Assembly (NCBI GenBank): GCA_014885115.2
Contig: WKLE02001478.1
Coordinates: 1-48,330, forward strand
From: Asterionellopsis glacialis
Taxonomy: Eukaryota; Bacillariophyta; Plagiogrammaphyceae; Rhaphoneidales; Asterionellopsidaceae
Reading direction: 5' to 3'
DNA: 48,330 bases
The notes below the pieces were generated by a model. That model had not been told where the DNA came from, made no database searches, and saw only the letters and a list, made by a program, of their open reading frames with translations. Position numbers and translations under genes: made by a program. How positions within the stretch are numbered: the stretch's first letter is position 1; every line of letters begins with the position of its first letter. Of this stretch, positions 1 to 10,434 are shown in pieces.

Positions 1-589
1 AAAAGGAGTCGAATTAATCTAGGGGGTAACATTTTAATAGCGCCAGTCTTATATTATAAGCTTTGGTTGAAAACAGACCCAAATCTCAAAATCTTGCACG
101 AAAGGACACACTAATCTTTCTGAAAAGGAATCTCAACAGTTCTGATCTGGATTTTTGGTCTTCTCCGAAAGCTCATTAGGTCAATCCCAAATTTCTCTTG
201 TGGCACTGCCATCTTTATTTATATATCTTCAATGTTTTAATTCAATATTAAATTAACACAAATGAATTTGGATACGCACCAAAATGTCTCAAAACAGGAA
301 ATTCAGTAAAATGCATCACCAATGATCAATTTTCTAAATTTTTGGGACAAATGTTTAATTACACTGTTTGCCATGACATCTCCTGAAGATTATCACTGTG
401 TTGCCTTTGATCTTTGCTTGTTACTCAATGAGATGCCTGCTAATAATGATTTTAAGTGTCCTGAATATGTGATCTGAATATTTATCTGTTTTGTTGTCTA
501 GAGCATGATGAACAAGATCTAACTCATATTTGTTTTGTTTACATGCACATGAGCTTGAAATTCCTCTAGAAACACTCTCTCACATGCAC
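1..589. other. AT-rich intergenic sequence, no gene seen
   Basis: This stretch is AT-rich with frequent stop codons in all frames and no recognisable coding signal. It lies upstream of the decayed MULE transposase and may hold the element's outer end, but the window starts too close to judge terminal repeats. Confidence 0.4.
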
Positions 590-2238
590 ACTTTGGCCTT
601 CATTCCAGAATTGCTCACTCCCACATACTTGGCAATCTCCATCCAGGACTTCATGGTGCTCTTCCTACACTATATCACCTCACTAATACTAATTCTTCAC
701 ATGACCCAGACCCTCCATTTGGCCAGCCATCACAGGAGGGAACTCCAAACCCCTCTGCTACAGTCAATTCAGATGACCAATTGTCCATAACACCACAAAA
801 TAGTGAATCTCTTGATACTGCAAATGAATCTCAACCTACTCCAGACCCTATAGCTAGACTATTTACAAGCTCTCCTGGCAATGAGTGGATACATGTCTCA
901 ACTATCTGCTGACAACAAAAGTATATCTTCCAACAGTATCAGTGTCTTGCATGAAGTTAATAATGGTATAATTAACAAGGAATTTATTGGCAATAGTTCC
1001 AAGCAAGAGGATAGTATCAAAACCACAACAATGCTTTTGAGATGGAAGATATACCTAACCAAGAAGCAAATCGATTACATACCAATTTTTCTCCTTCATA
1101 CAAAAGCTTAATGAACCACCATGTATTGGTGAAATGCAGCTAAATAGTGCTGTAGATGAAGGATCAGGTATGCCACTTTACTACTCCAATCAAAATCTCT
1201 GTCACACTCTCTAGAATCTTTCAAATTGTTGTGCACAAATTTATCTGAATACAAAGCATCTTTTGTCAGGTAGACAATACCCATCTCACAATTTTAAAAT
1301 GCTGTCTATAATCACATCAGGACTGATGCTAATGCTGGTGGAGACAACATAGTGCATTAAAAATAATTGTACAAGAACATCATAGCACCATCTTCCAGAA
1401 GGCCCATTATGTATATACATTGTGCATGTGCTAATATTTACAAAGGCTCCAAGTTGGAGATGGCAGAAGACAATGCTTACTATATGCTTGACATCAAATA
1501 TTGTTCATCAACTTATGCTTTGGACAGAAAGAACAATAGATCAAATGGGCAGAATTTATCTAGGCAGACTGATATATCTTGACAGGTATCCAAATATTCA
1601 GATCAGTGTCCTTTAAATATAACCATATACTATGATGAAATACATCAGCATGAGTTCTTTGTTGAATCTCACAAGGGGTGCCCAAAACACTACTATCATC
1701 CCCGGAACCACAACCTAAGGATGCCTTATAAGCTTCTAGGCAAAGATGAGGCCCAAATGATACACAATCTTTCTACAGCTTGAGCACATGTAGGTATTGC
1801 TGTTCATAATCATTATTTTTGTACAGAAAGGAAAGGTACACCAACTCTTTGTCCAGGGAGCAAATCAGATATATATGCACAAAAAACAAAATAAAACCAA
1901 ATACCACAGGCTATGATACTGATTCATAGAAAATGAATGGTGAAATAGATGAAATGTTTGAATTTTTGAAAACCACTAAATGTGATTATGTTGCTCTGAT
2001 GCAGAAGGTAGTAAGTAAATCTCCAACCAAGGAACCAATGCAAAGAAAACCTGCCATGTTCAATGAGGTTGTAATTCAAGGAACAGCTATTCATGAAAAT
2101 ATTAAGAAGATAGAGATTTTCAACAATGAGTGACAATGCAGACCAAGCATGTGTATCAAAAGGTATCAAGGATCATCAAGAGATAATGCAATGATTGGTG
2201 TAGCCCATTGTAAGTTGATAGAGATAAAACAATTTTGA

Positions 2239-2541
2239 TTGTTCCATGCAGTCATTCATATTGATGCAACCTCTAATACCAATAAAGAAGGCAGACCTCT
2301 GGTTACCGTCACTTCAAAAGATAGCTTGGGTAAACATTTCACTGTTTCACTGTTCTTCATACTTTCCTTCCAAGTGAACAAGGATGGGACCTTTTTCCTA
2401 AATTGTTACCCAAATATGTTTTGGAAAACACATGCATTGCCTTTACTGATGGTGATCCAACAGCATTTGGACAATTAGACAATGCCATTAAGGAGGTTTT
2501 TCCCTCTAACAAGAGGGGAACATTGCTCATGGCATATTATT
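2239..2541 (+). pseudogene. MULE transposase DDE core, frameshifted
   Basis: This is the catalytic core remnant inside the larger element. One frame gives IDATSNTNKEGRPL followed by a hydrophobic strand, matching the conserved first-Asp block of MULE transposases. A frame change near 2390-2430 leads to FTDGDPTAFGQLDNAIKEV, the second-Asp block. Another near 2512 leads to HCSWHIIDRGW, the WH block before the helical region. At least two frame changes within 300 bases make it non-functional. The track-style start at 2239 is TTG, so no ATG-initiated protein exists here. Confidence 0.65.
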
Positions 2542-3173
2542 GATAGGGGATGGAACGTGCATGTAAAGGGAGCAGGAGTGTTGCTTGGTGGTTATACCAA
2601 CAAGCATAAAAGACCAACATATGAAAGGGCACTAAGAGAAGAAAATTGGCTCCATTGACAGATCACAACAAGCTTGCAAGAAAGCTTTATTGCTGGATGT
2701 TTTCCTGGGCACAACCTGGCTATTGTTTACATGATAATGAGTACCCTCACTCAAAAGCCCAATTTTTATCATTTAAGAAAACATAAAAGTGCAGAAATAT
2801 ACTGTCTGATAAAGGCTGCAATGCTATTATAAAATTTCTTTGTGAATACGTAGAACCTCACAAAGAATATTTTTGTAACCACCTGCAACATGATGTATTT
2901 CATTTAGAAACTCATACAAATACTGGGCACGAGGGCACATTCAGTGCCAGTGGGTCCACAGAACCAGCTAGACAGCATGTTTAGGACTCTATCCTTCAAT
3001 GCTCACTTGAAAGTGCATCCAACATGCGTTAAGCTGTCTAAAAAGTCTAGCAGTACAAAATCATGGTTGGTATTGCCTACCACCAACTATCTAAGTTATG
3101 TTTGTCAGAGCATGTTGGCACAAAACTGGAACAATGCATTAACTTGGAACACATACCATAGTGATGAAATGGA

Positions 3174-3461
3174 GTGGTATGCATCTTATATAGAGAAAAA
3201 CAGGTAGTTCTGGAAGTTTACAATGATTGGATTGCTGCTGCAGATGAGGAGAGCTCTGAAGAGGATATCTCAAACCAAGATAACTCAAATTCTGGAAGTA
3301 GGATTAAAACTGAAGACAAGTTTGGCATCACACCCAAGTATACTTGTGTTTACTGGGTAAATTATGACCACACAAAAGGAGTGATGAATTGTACATATTG
3401 TTACCAAGAAAGGTTGGGCATGCCTTGTGAACATCAAATCTTCAACACACCCAAACAGTAA
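3174..3461 (+). pseudogene. SWIM zinc-finger C-terminus of the decayed MULE transposase
   Basis: The frame encodes an acidic Ser/Glu/Asp linker followed by CTYC, a seven-residue spacer and PCEH. This is close to the CxC...GIPCxH pattern of SWIM zinc fingers that end FAR1/MULE transposases. Here the first pair is spaced CxxC instead of CxC, so metal binding may already be damaged. It follows the DDE core on the same strand and supports a single element of about 2.9 kb. Confidence 0.6.
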
Positions 3462-3523
3462 TTCTTTGATATGACAGTGGCACCAACATATAAAAATCTG
3501 AGGTTCTCACTGTTGTTTTGATG

Positions 3524-5960
3524 TTATTTCCACCTATCCTTTTCCTCTTGTGTTCCTGAATTTTCCATCAGAAACCTGTAATGTTTGACTGCCCACAAAC
3601 CTCTGTTTGAGGTCAATGAAAAACTGTACAACTCAAAAAATGTGAGATACCCTATGATGTGCTGCAGAATGTCTTCCATATATACAAAAATTATTCTATC
3701 CAAGAAATGAGTCCCCATACCTTGTAGGGAATATTCAATGTTTGTCAAGTTAAAAAAAACACTGTTATATAGTGCTCTTCATGCCCTGCTCCCAAGTGAG
3801 TACCACTGACAATATTTATCACCAAATTGTTACATTTAATGAGTGATGAACCAAAATCTAATATTTAGTTACTACTTATTTTGGTAAGTCAAATGATGCT
3901 CTGCTTCCAAATAAAATTAGCCTAGTAATACATTTTTGGATAATGCAGAAAATATTATCTCCTGAGTGACTGTCAACAATTTATCAGGGAACATTATCAC
4001 CTTAACAAATTTGCTTGTTGGATCAAAGAGTGTTACTGTTTCTCCACTTATATCCTTTTTACAGATACTATTTTTTTAAATATTTGATAATTCCTCACTT
4101 GTAATTAATGTGGTTCCAAAAGGAATAGAGTTCAAAATTGATTGTTGCCACTGTTTGATTTTGCTGGATTGATAAGAAATAGTAAATAGTTGCCCTGCAT
4201 TTAAGAGAAAACATATCATCAAAGTATATATCACAAAAGAAACAAACAGAAACACCATGGTTGTATTCCACTCTGTATTGCTTACAGAGAAGTTTGAAGT
4301 ATTTCTCAAAGTTGCAGACTCCTTGGTTTCAAAACAAATCTGTAAACACACATTTTAATAATGTCATTTGGTTGAGGGGGAGCTGTGCCTGTTTGTAAAA
4401 TTTTGAAATCATCCACTCAAGAGACCTTGTGTGTGCTGACTAATCAAATTTGTCAACCAGCTAAAAAGGAAGAGTGCCACAGCATGCAAATACTGCCAAA
4501 AGTGATTACCTCCAAGGTCACCAATACCTGGTAACACTGAAATAATGTTATGGAGCATAACATTGTAAAGTTTTGATCTTCTTAATATTGTCCTTCTCAA
4601 ATATGAATGAGAACAAACAGGAATCTAGCAAATGGTCACACTCATGATTGAAGTCCCTGAAAGAAGGGCATACAGACTCATAGTAGTGGTTGAAATGTCC
4701 TGCTGTCATGCCTTTCTTCTGTTGTTTGTAGGGATTGTGGATGGCTACCATGAGTGTTGATATCATGAACCTGATACAATATCCAATAAGATGTTGGTGA
4801 TGGATATGTTTTCCATCCTGGCAGGTGGCCTGTACTGCTAAACAGAAGTAAATGGGTGGATTTGGAATTATAGCCATGGCTCTCTGAATAGAAATAAGAT
4901 GTGGAAAACTCAAATTTGTTTCAGTTTTGGTGTCTATGCACTCAAATTTACTCCTCATCTGGTGCCCTCCCAAAATAATATTTTTTATTGAAAACTTGAT
5001 CAAAAACTAGTTTTTCATTAATCCATGTTTTCCTCCAAACCTCCTTGGAATGATAACCCAAAACTTACCTTTTCAATTCAAAACAGATTAGAAACCTTTT
5101 CTTGATTTACAGTAGTTCCTTTGTGCAAAAAAATTAAACCATGCAATGAATTCTTTCATGTTTCACTACTACTACAATTTTTTCACTGCACACCTGGACC
5201 ATTCTGAGATGTATATTTATATATACATAGATTTCATTATATTACATCTTAGCTAGAAAACAATTCAATCATGCTCCAACTACAAACAAGCCTGTTCTCT
5301 TTGGTACTGCACACCATTTCTTGCATTTTGTTGCACTTGATACTAGTGGTAATACATCATGGTGTTTCCATTTAGTGTTTCATACTGAAAACAAGTGTGT
5401 GTGAATCTGATTTTCTCATGAAAGAAAAATCACCAGCATCAGCTTCAGGGTGGTAAATGTCAAATATTGTGAGACAGACAATCACAGCAACAACCAAGAA
5501 CACAGTCCCAGTGGCTAATACTAGGATTGGTCTAGACAGGAGTAAAAATTTCATGGTTCAGCAACTCATGTGGATATGCTGCTGGCCCAAAAACAATTTT
5601 CAAGCAAAAGATGCTTCTATTTTATTAATCATGTTAAAGTTCTTGTTCAAGAAATTTGAAATTGGGTGAATTCTCTTGTGTTGCTATTGTGATACATTCT
5701 GCCACATCACCAATCTTGGAACACTTCCATGTGAAAATGGTGATAAAGGACAAAAGGGTCTATCCTTTATAGTTGATTGTCAAAACCACACTCTGCCCAG
5801 TATATGTGTGCCTTTTGAAATTTGTGGCTTGACTTGACAAAAAATCCAAGTAGTTTGTTACTGTACAATATCTGATTGGTGATGTATCCCACCAATCTTG
5901 GTGATGATGTGGATGCATCCATTGTGATTTTTAAAATAGTCAAAACTGATCCTGTCATAA
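3524..5960 (-). pseudogene. Unrecognised degenerate minus-strand coding traces with membrane segments
   Basis: Several minus-strand pieces look protein-like but are separated by stops and frame changes. From 5958 down there is a globular piece (MDASTSSPRLVGYITNQILY, then HIYWAECGFDNQL). From 5554 down an ATG-started 60-residue piece has one strong membrane segment near residues 9-31. From 5003 down lies a Cys/His-containing piece. From about 4270 down a membrane segment is followed by KQWQQSILNSIPFGTTLITS. One frame further, to about 3950, DISGETVTLFDPTSKFVKV continues. The order could be an old receptor- or transporter-like gene, either spliced or decayed. I do not recognise the family, and the first piece only faintly recalls periplasmic-binding domains. 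Confidence 0.3.
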
Positions 5961-7113
5961 AAATGCCCCCCAGCTTTTATGCACAATCAACCTGAGCAAC
6001 ACAGAGCTATGTCCTTGGTTAGGTAAAGTGGGGTATCAAGAAACTCTTCATCTTATTCTATAGAGTGTGTAGCAGACTTTGCTATACAATTTTGGGAGCT
6101 GTAAAACAACTTTGGTACAAGTTTAATTGTTTTTGTATAGAATTTTTGATTAAAGAAGTGCTAGTACTTTTGACAGATTTGGTGATTAGGTGGAATTAAA
6201 TTGAGGTGACACCCAACCAGTGGTCCACAAATTAAAATATTTCACTTAAACATTTTACTTTTATCCAAGAATCAACAGTGCTAGGGGTTGAGTTACTCAC
6301 CACTAAGTATAGTGGTAAGATGGATTGCTAGGTCACTCTGCACACTCAGCCAACTGGGACCCACTGGAGATGCCGGCAGGCACCTTACATGATGATGGGT
6401 TTGTTGAGGGAGAAAAGGGAAAAAAGGGAGAAAAGGGAGAAAAAAATAAAAAATAAAACTTCTTCAGCTGGCAGTGATTGCTTGATTCACTACTTGATTG
6501 GTGACTAGATATAGTATGATAGAAATAATCTTATCCAACCAAGAACAAATTTATCTATTTCCTGCATTATTTGTCCTTGATGATACACAAATCATGGCCA
6601 AAAACAGCTTTCTACTAGCTATTAATCTTTGTGTTTGCTCTAAAAGAAGTTTCAGGAAAATGAGGTATGCTGGTTTTCTCTTCAAGTAGTGCTGGTGATG
6701 GTAAACAAATCATCCCAACATGTGTAAAAGTATCAACAGAAAAGAGGCTGCTTATACTCAGAAGAACCCTAAAGAAAAAATTAATCATTAGTGTTTTTAA
6801 TGTGGAGTTATGTTTGTCTCTAAATCCAATAATACAATGACCATAAATTCCATTTTCTCAAAAGAACTTCTTGCAACATTAATTGTTGTATTTTTAGATT
6901 ATAAAGCAAAATAGCTACAGATGATGTACACAACAAGAATAAACAAAGAAATAACATGACAAGCATAAAGCAAGGTATATTTTATATGTTCCAATAATGA
7001 TTTTATGGTTCTGGATTCCAAATAATACCACTAGCACCCCAATAAGATTGTTGTTGGTTTAAGACAGTTCTTACTGTTTGAACTTCTTCTTGTTGTTACC
7101 ATTGTTAAGAATA
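5961..7113. other. AT-rich spacer with low-complexity DNA
   Basis: Apart from the GGGAGAAAA repeat I see no supported gene. The short open frame at 6498-6689 shows no recognisable composition or motif. Confidence 0.35.
6408..6445 (+). repeat. 9-bp GGGAGAAAA tandem repeat, possible G-quadruplex
   Basis: Four units of GGGAGAAAA (one reads GGGAAAAAA) put GGG tracts at 6408, 6417, 6426 and 6435, each separated by six purines, followed by an A-rich tail. The + strand is entirely purine over the repeat. Four regularly spaced GGG tracts could form a loose two- to three-layer quadruplex or a triplex, though six-base loops make it weak. Confidence 0.55.
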
Positions 7114-7438
7114 CAGTCCACTGCCGAGATTAAGATATGGCGTATCTAACAGGTCAAGCTTGCAATTTCTGAAAAAACATGAAAGAACAAGCTTGCCGGA
7201 GGCCACTATATCTTATTTGATGACATAATTTTTATGTTATAAGTCAAAAATTATTTGTCCATAAATATTAGGTTAGGTTTACATTCATGTGGTGTATTGT
7301 TTAGAAAGAACCAGATGACATCATCCCAACATCATTTTTAAGAAACATATCTTAAGGCAAGCCTGCAATTTAGCCTCCAAATAAGAAAAAATGAGCTTAC
7401 CAAACAAGGGGCCATATCTTAATTATGACAGTGGACTG
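7114..7438. mobile_element. MITE-like element with imperfect terminal inverted repeats
   Basis: The left end starts CAGTCCACTG (7114) and the right end finishes CAGTGGACTG (7438). The inverted match extends inward for about 30 bases through ATTAAGATATGG against CCATATCTTAAT. There are also internal direct repeats: two CAAGC(T/C)TGCAATTT words, each followed by an A-rich piece and a GAGCTTACC/CAAGCTTGCC word. It has no coding capacity, and the size and structure fit a non-autonomous DNA transposon. No clear target-site duplication flanks it (left AAGAATA, right CAATTAG), so it is old or the ends are slightly misplaced. Confidence 0.6.
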
Positions 7439-10434
7439 CAATTAGTTCAACTTTCATAAAATGAAGTCACTAGAGTATAACTATAAATCTTGACAATATA
7501 TTATCAACATTGCCATCATTATCCTCAAGGATTGTTGTTTTTGTCTTTTCTTGGACTAGCTGCAGTTTTAAATAGTATACTTCTAGCAAGCTTCTCTACA
7601 CTTGTGTTTATTACTGCTGCACCCTATCCCATGTTTTGGTATTGTTAGCAAAGATAAACATTGAATTTTGATAGGAGAGGTATTATATACAGCACTGCAG
7701 CCATCATTATATGTTTATCACTAAAACCAGGATCATTATCATAACATAATTGATGCTGTTGTTGTTTTTGTTAATATAGTAAAAAGAAACTTTGATACTT
7801 GGATAAAAGAAAGGTAGTGTAGATTTTGACAGTGCTGGGCAGGATGGTGTACAGTGTTCAGTATGCATTTTTTATAGGTACCAAATATTTCCAGCACTAC
7901 TAAGATATATACCTAACAACCATGTTGACAGAGACATTTCAGACCATTTCACCAGCACAAAATGTGAATTAATACATTCTGAGAGCATCTCATCTTAGTG
8001 TGGGGTATTTTTTTTAGGGAGTAGATGTGTAGATCCTGGTACTAGAAACTAATGATTTTAGTACATCCTGGAACATGATATGGTTAGATCATGTGTGTAC
8101 CAAAGTTTTCTACATTTTCAGCATGATGAAGTATAACAACTTTTCACTTTTTGAAATATTCACTGGTGTGCATCTTAGTTGGACGCAGTGTGTTGGTCAA
8201 GCTGAGTTTAGCCAGTCTTATTCAATAAGCTTTCAGCCAGAGTTGAATTGATTTTTCAGAATGCAACTGCATAAAACCACGCCTTGGGGGGCAAATGCGC
8301 AGAATTGAGTCGAAAAGCGGGGGGGGACGTACCTCACGGTACCACGTACTAACTATCTGCGAAACTGACCCGTTCTTGTAGTGCTAGAGTTCCTACTCGT
8401 GCTGTCTCTTGTGAATCCTCACTGAATCCCCACAAATGAGCGTAATTTCGAAAACACACTCAGGAAACTGCACCGGCGAGACAGGAACTAAAAAAAACGA
8501 AAATTCACAATAGGCTTATAACCAGATAAGTTGTTTAGATACTGTATAAGAAGTTATTAGAAGGCACCTGTAGAATGTAGAAGAGTGTCTTTTTTACATC
8601 GTTTGTTGTCCCACGCGGAGTCGCCTGGCGTCTGACTATTTCTTGTTCTCACGGAAACTTTCCGGAAAAAGTGTTACTCATTTCAGGGAAATCATAGTTT
8701 AGTCTAGATTGTCCAATGTACCTGTTCTTTTATACCTTTGGAACAAGTGAATTGTACCCGACAAAAAAAATCAAAATAGTATACCTGGTAGGCTTATATC
8801 CCAAAAAGATTTAAGAAGTATAATAGTTACTATCAGGTAGTGGCATTATCGTGGCCAGAAACCTCCAGACGTGACGACAGGCAGGTTTCCGCAGCTCCTT
8901 TCATCCTTGTACATAGAACCACTAGAAAGTATGATCTAAACGGTGCACGTAGGTCCTACCTGGTACAAGGTACTGTACTTTAAATTAGGACTCCTACAGT
9001 AACCTGGTACGGTACTTCTACCTGGCACCTAAGTATTTACCGGTATTTCTACTAGTCAGGAATCTTGTTAGTAATCTTATGAAAGCAAAGTCACACTAAC
9101 ATTTAGAGATACGGTAATACATATTGAACGGGTTCCTACGCTGGAGTGACACCTAAATTGCTGTTCCTTGCATGTTTTCGTATTGATGTACTGTACTCCT
9201 AACAAATAGTACAAACTTTATCTTCTAGTTCAAATTTAAAAAACAATCAAATCAGGAAAAGGTGATTATGGAACGAAGATTCATTTAACCGGTTAAATTA
9301 TCCGTTATTGTGTGACCGACCAATATCGATTCTGTATGAAAACATTTGAAGTGGAAAAAGTGTATCATAAGTAGCCAGCCCGCTACCTTTCGCCAATAAG
9401 ACTAAAAGAACTCTACTTTTTTGTACTGGTACTATCAATTATAAGGGAATTGTACACTGTACCTCACATCATACAGGTACATTTAGAGTATGAATTGTGT
9501 GATAATATCCATGTACAGTACCATCATCGAGGCTCCATGGTGTATTAGCTTTCAGAAGAAGTATCGATTATACTGTGGATGTGGATTCGCCTTCCGCCCG
9601 CCTGATCGGCACATATCTGGTTCAAACTTCATGACTTTGTAGATATGACAAAAATATTTTTTCTACCTTATTTTCAAACATCGCACCCTGTCAAGGAGGC
9701 AATAAAAATCTTTCATGTGCTTCGTTTTGAACTTCTCTATTTTCCTCTTGGCGATACCAGTAAAATACCGGTAGGTGCTACAGTCCTACTGGAGTCCTAC
9801 GGACGCAATGTTCGCATTTTATGATTAATTTTTTCGAACTCTCTCCTAGTTCCCACGTCAGAGAGAGAAAACAAGTTGACACATGCTGACAAGTTCTTTC
9901 GTGACTTGGGAACTTTTCCTAGGGCCGGAGTTTGTGTTGACAAGGTTTTCCGGGTAAAAGAAAAGGTTCAAACGGAATCTCGGCACGCTAAAAACTCTCG
10001 TACTGTCTTATGAAAGACTATCATTATAACATTTACACGTACAATTATACGGTTGTGTCTTCCCATAGTAAAGCAAGATTTAAAATTATATCTTTGAAAA
10101 TGCCTAGATAATTCCGGGATTCAAATGGATGGTTGGCAAAGATTCTGGAAGATTGACTGGTTCGCAGCAGCGGTGAATTTCTCGAACTTTAGCGGTTTGG
10201 CGAGCGGTTGGGCGAGCGATTTCTGTTTTCAATTCAAATTTATTGATTTGAGAACCGACTGTACACCTACCGCATAGTCTCATTTTTCGGACACTCATCC
10301 AGCACAAACGGTCGTCAAGCATTGCTCAAACACTGCTTGTAACACGTGCGCATAGTAGCGGAAGAGAAAACGAAGTAATCATTTTCCATCTACCTTTTTG
10401 ATTTGTCGTAGAAAACATAATCAGACAGTAGAAG
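7439..10434. other. Intergenic: AT-rich to mixed composition switch, then ATPase upstream region
   Basis: Up to about 8270 the DNA is AT-rich and featureless. Near 8280 it changes abruptly, with GGGGGG and an eight-G run at 8319-8326. From about 8940 to 9800 it carries many GTAC, CCTACC and GTAGGTCCTAC words. The last few hundred bases are the 5' flank of the ATPase gene. Open frames at 10104-10322 and 10326-10529 overlap the gene start on the other strand and look like chance. Confidence 0.4.

Larger units (their letters stand above)
590..3470 (+). mobile_element. Degenerate Mutator-like (MULE) DNA transposon, transposase remnant
   Basis: Frames shift and stops interrupt it, but pieces read in the order of a MULE transposase. 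At about 590-907 an open stretch without ATG encodes a Ser/Pro/Asn-rich N-terminal tail. At about 1675-1840 there is a Cys/His-rich piece (GCPKHYYHPRNHNLRMPYK) followed by a helical segment. At 2239-2390 lies the IDATSNTNKEG piece, which fits the first catalytic Asp region. At about 2440-2500 FTDGDPTAF and AIKEVFP fit the second. At 2513-2541, one frame over, HCSWHI fits the conserved Cys-Trp-His motif. At 3387-3440 CTYC and GMPCEHQIF form a SWIM-type zinc-finger ending. The order and motifs are those of MULE/FAR1 transposases. The copy is inactive. Confidence 0.72.

Noticed and set aside
530..790. 86-residue open frame at the left end
   Set aside because: Begins with TTG. A neighbouring frame without ATG shows the more protein-like Ser/Pro/Asn tail that fits the decayed transposase.
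6290..6400. Possible tRNA or tRNA-derived SINE
   Set aside because: An A-box-like TAGTGGTAAGATGG was noticed, but there is no B box, acceptor stem or anticodon arm.
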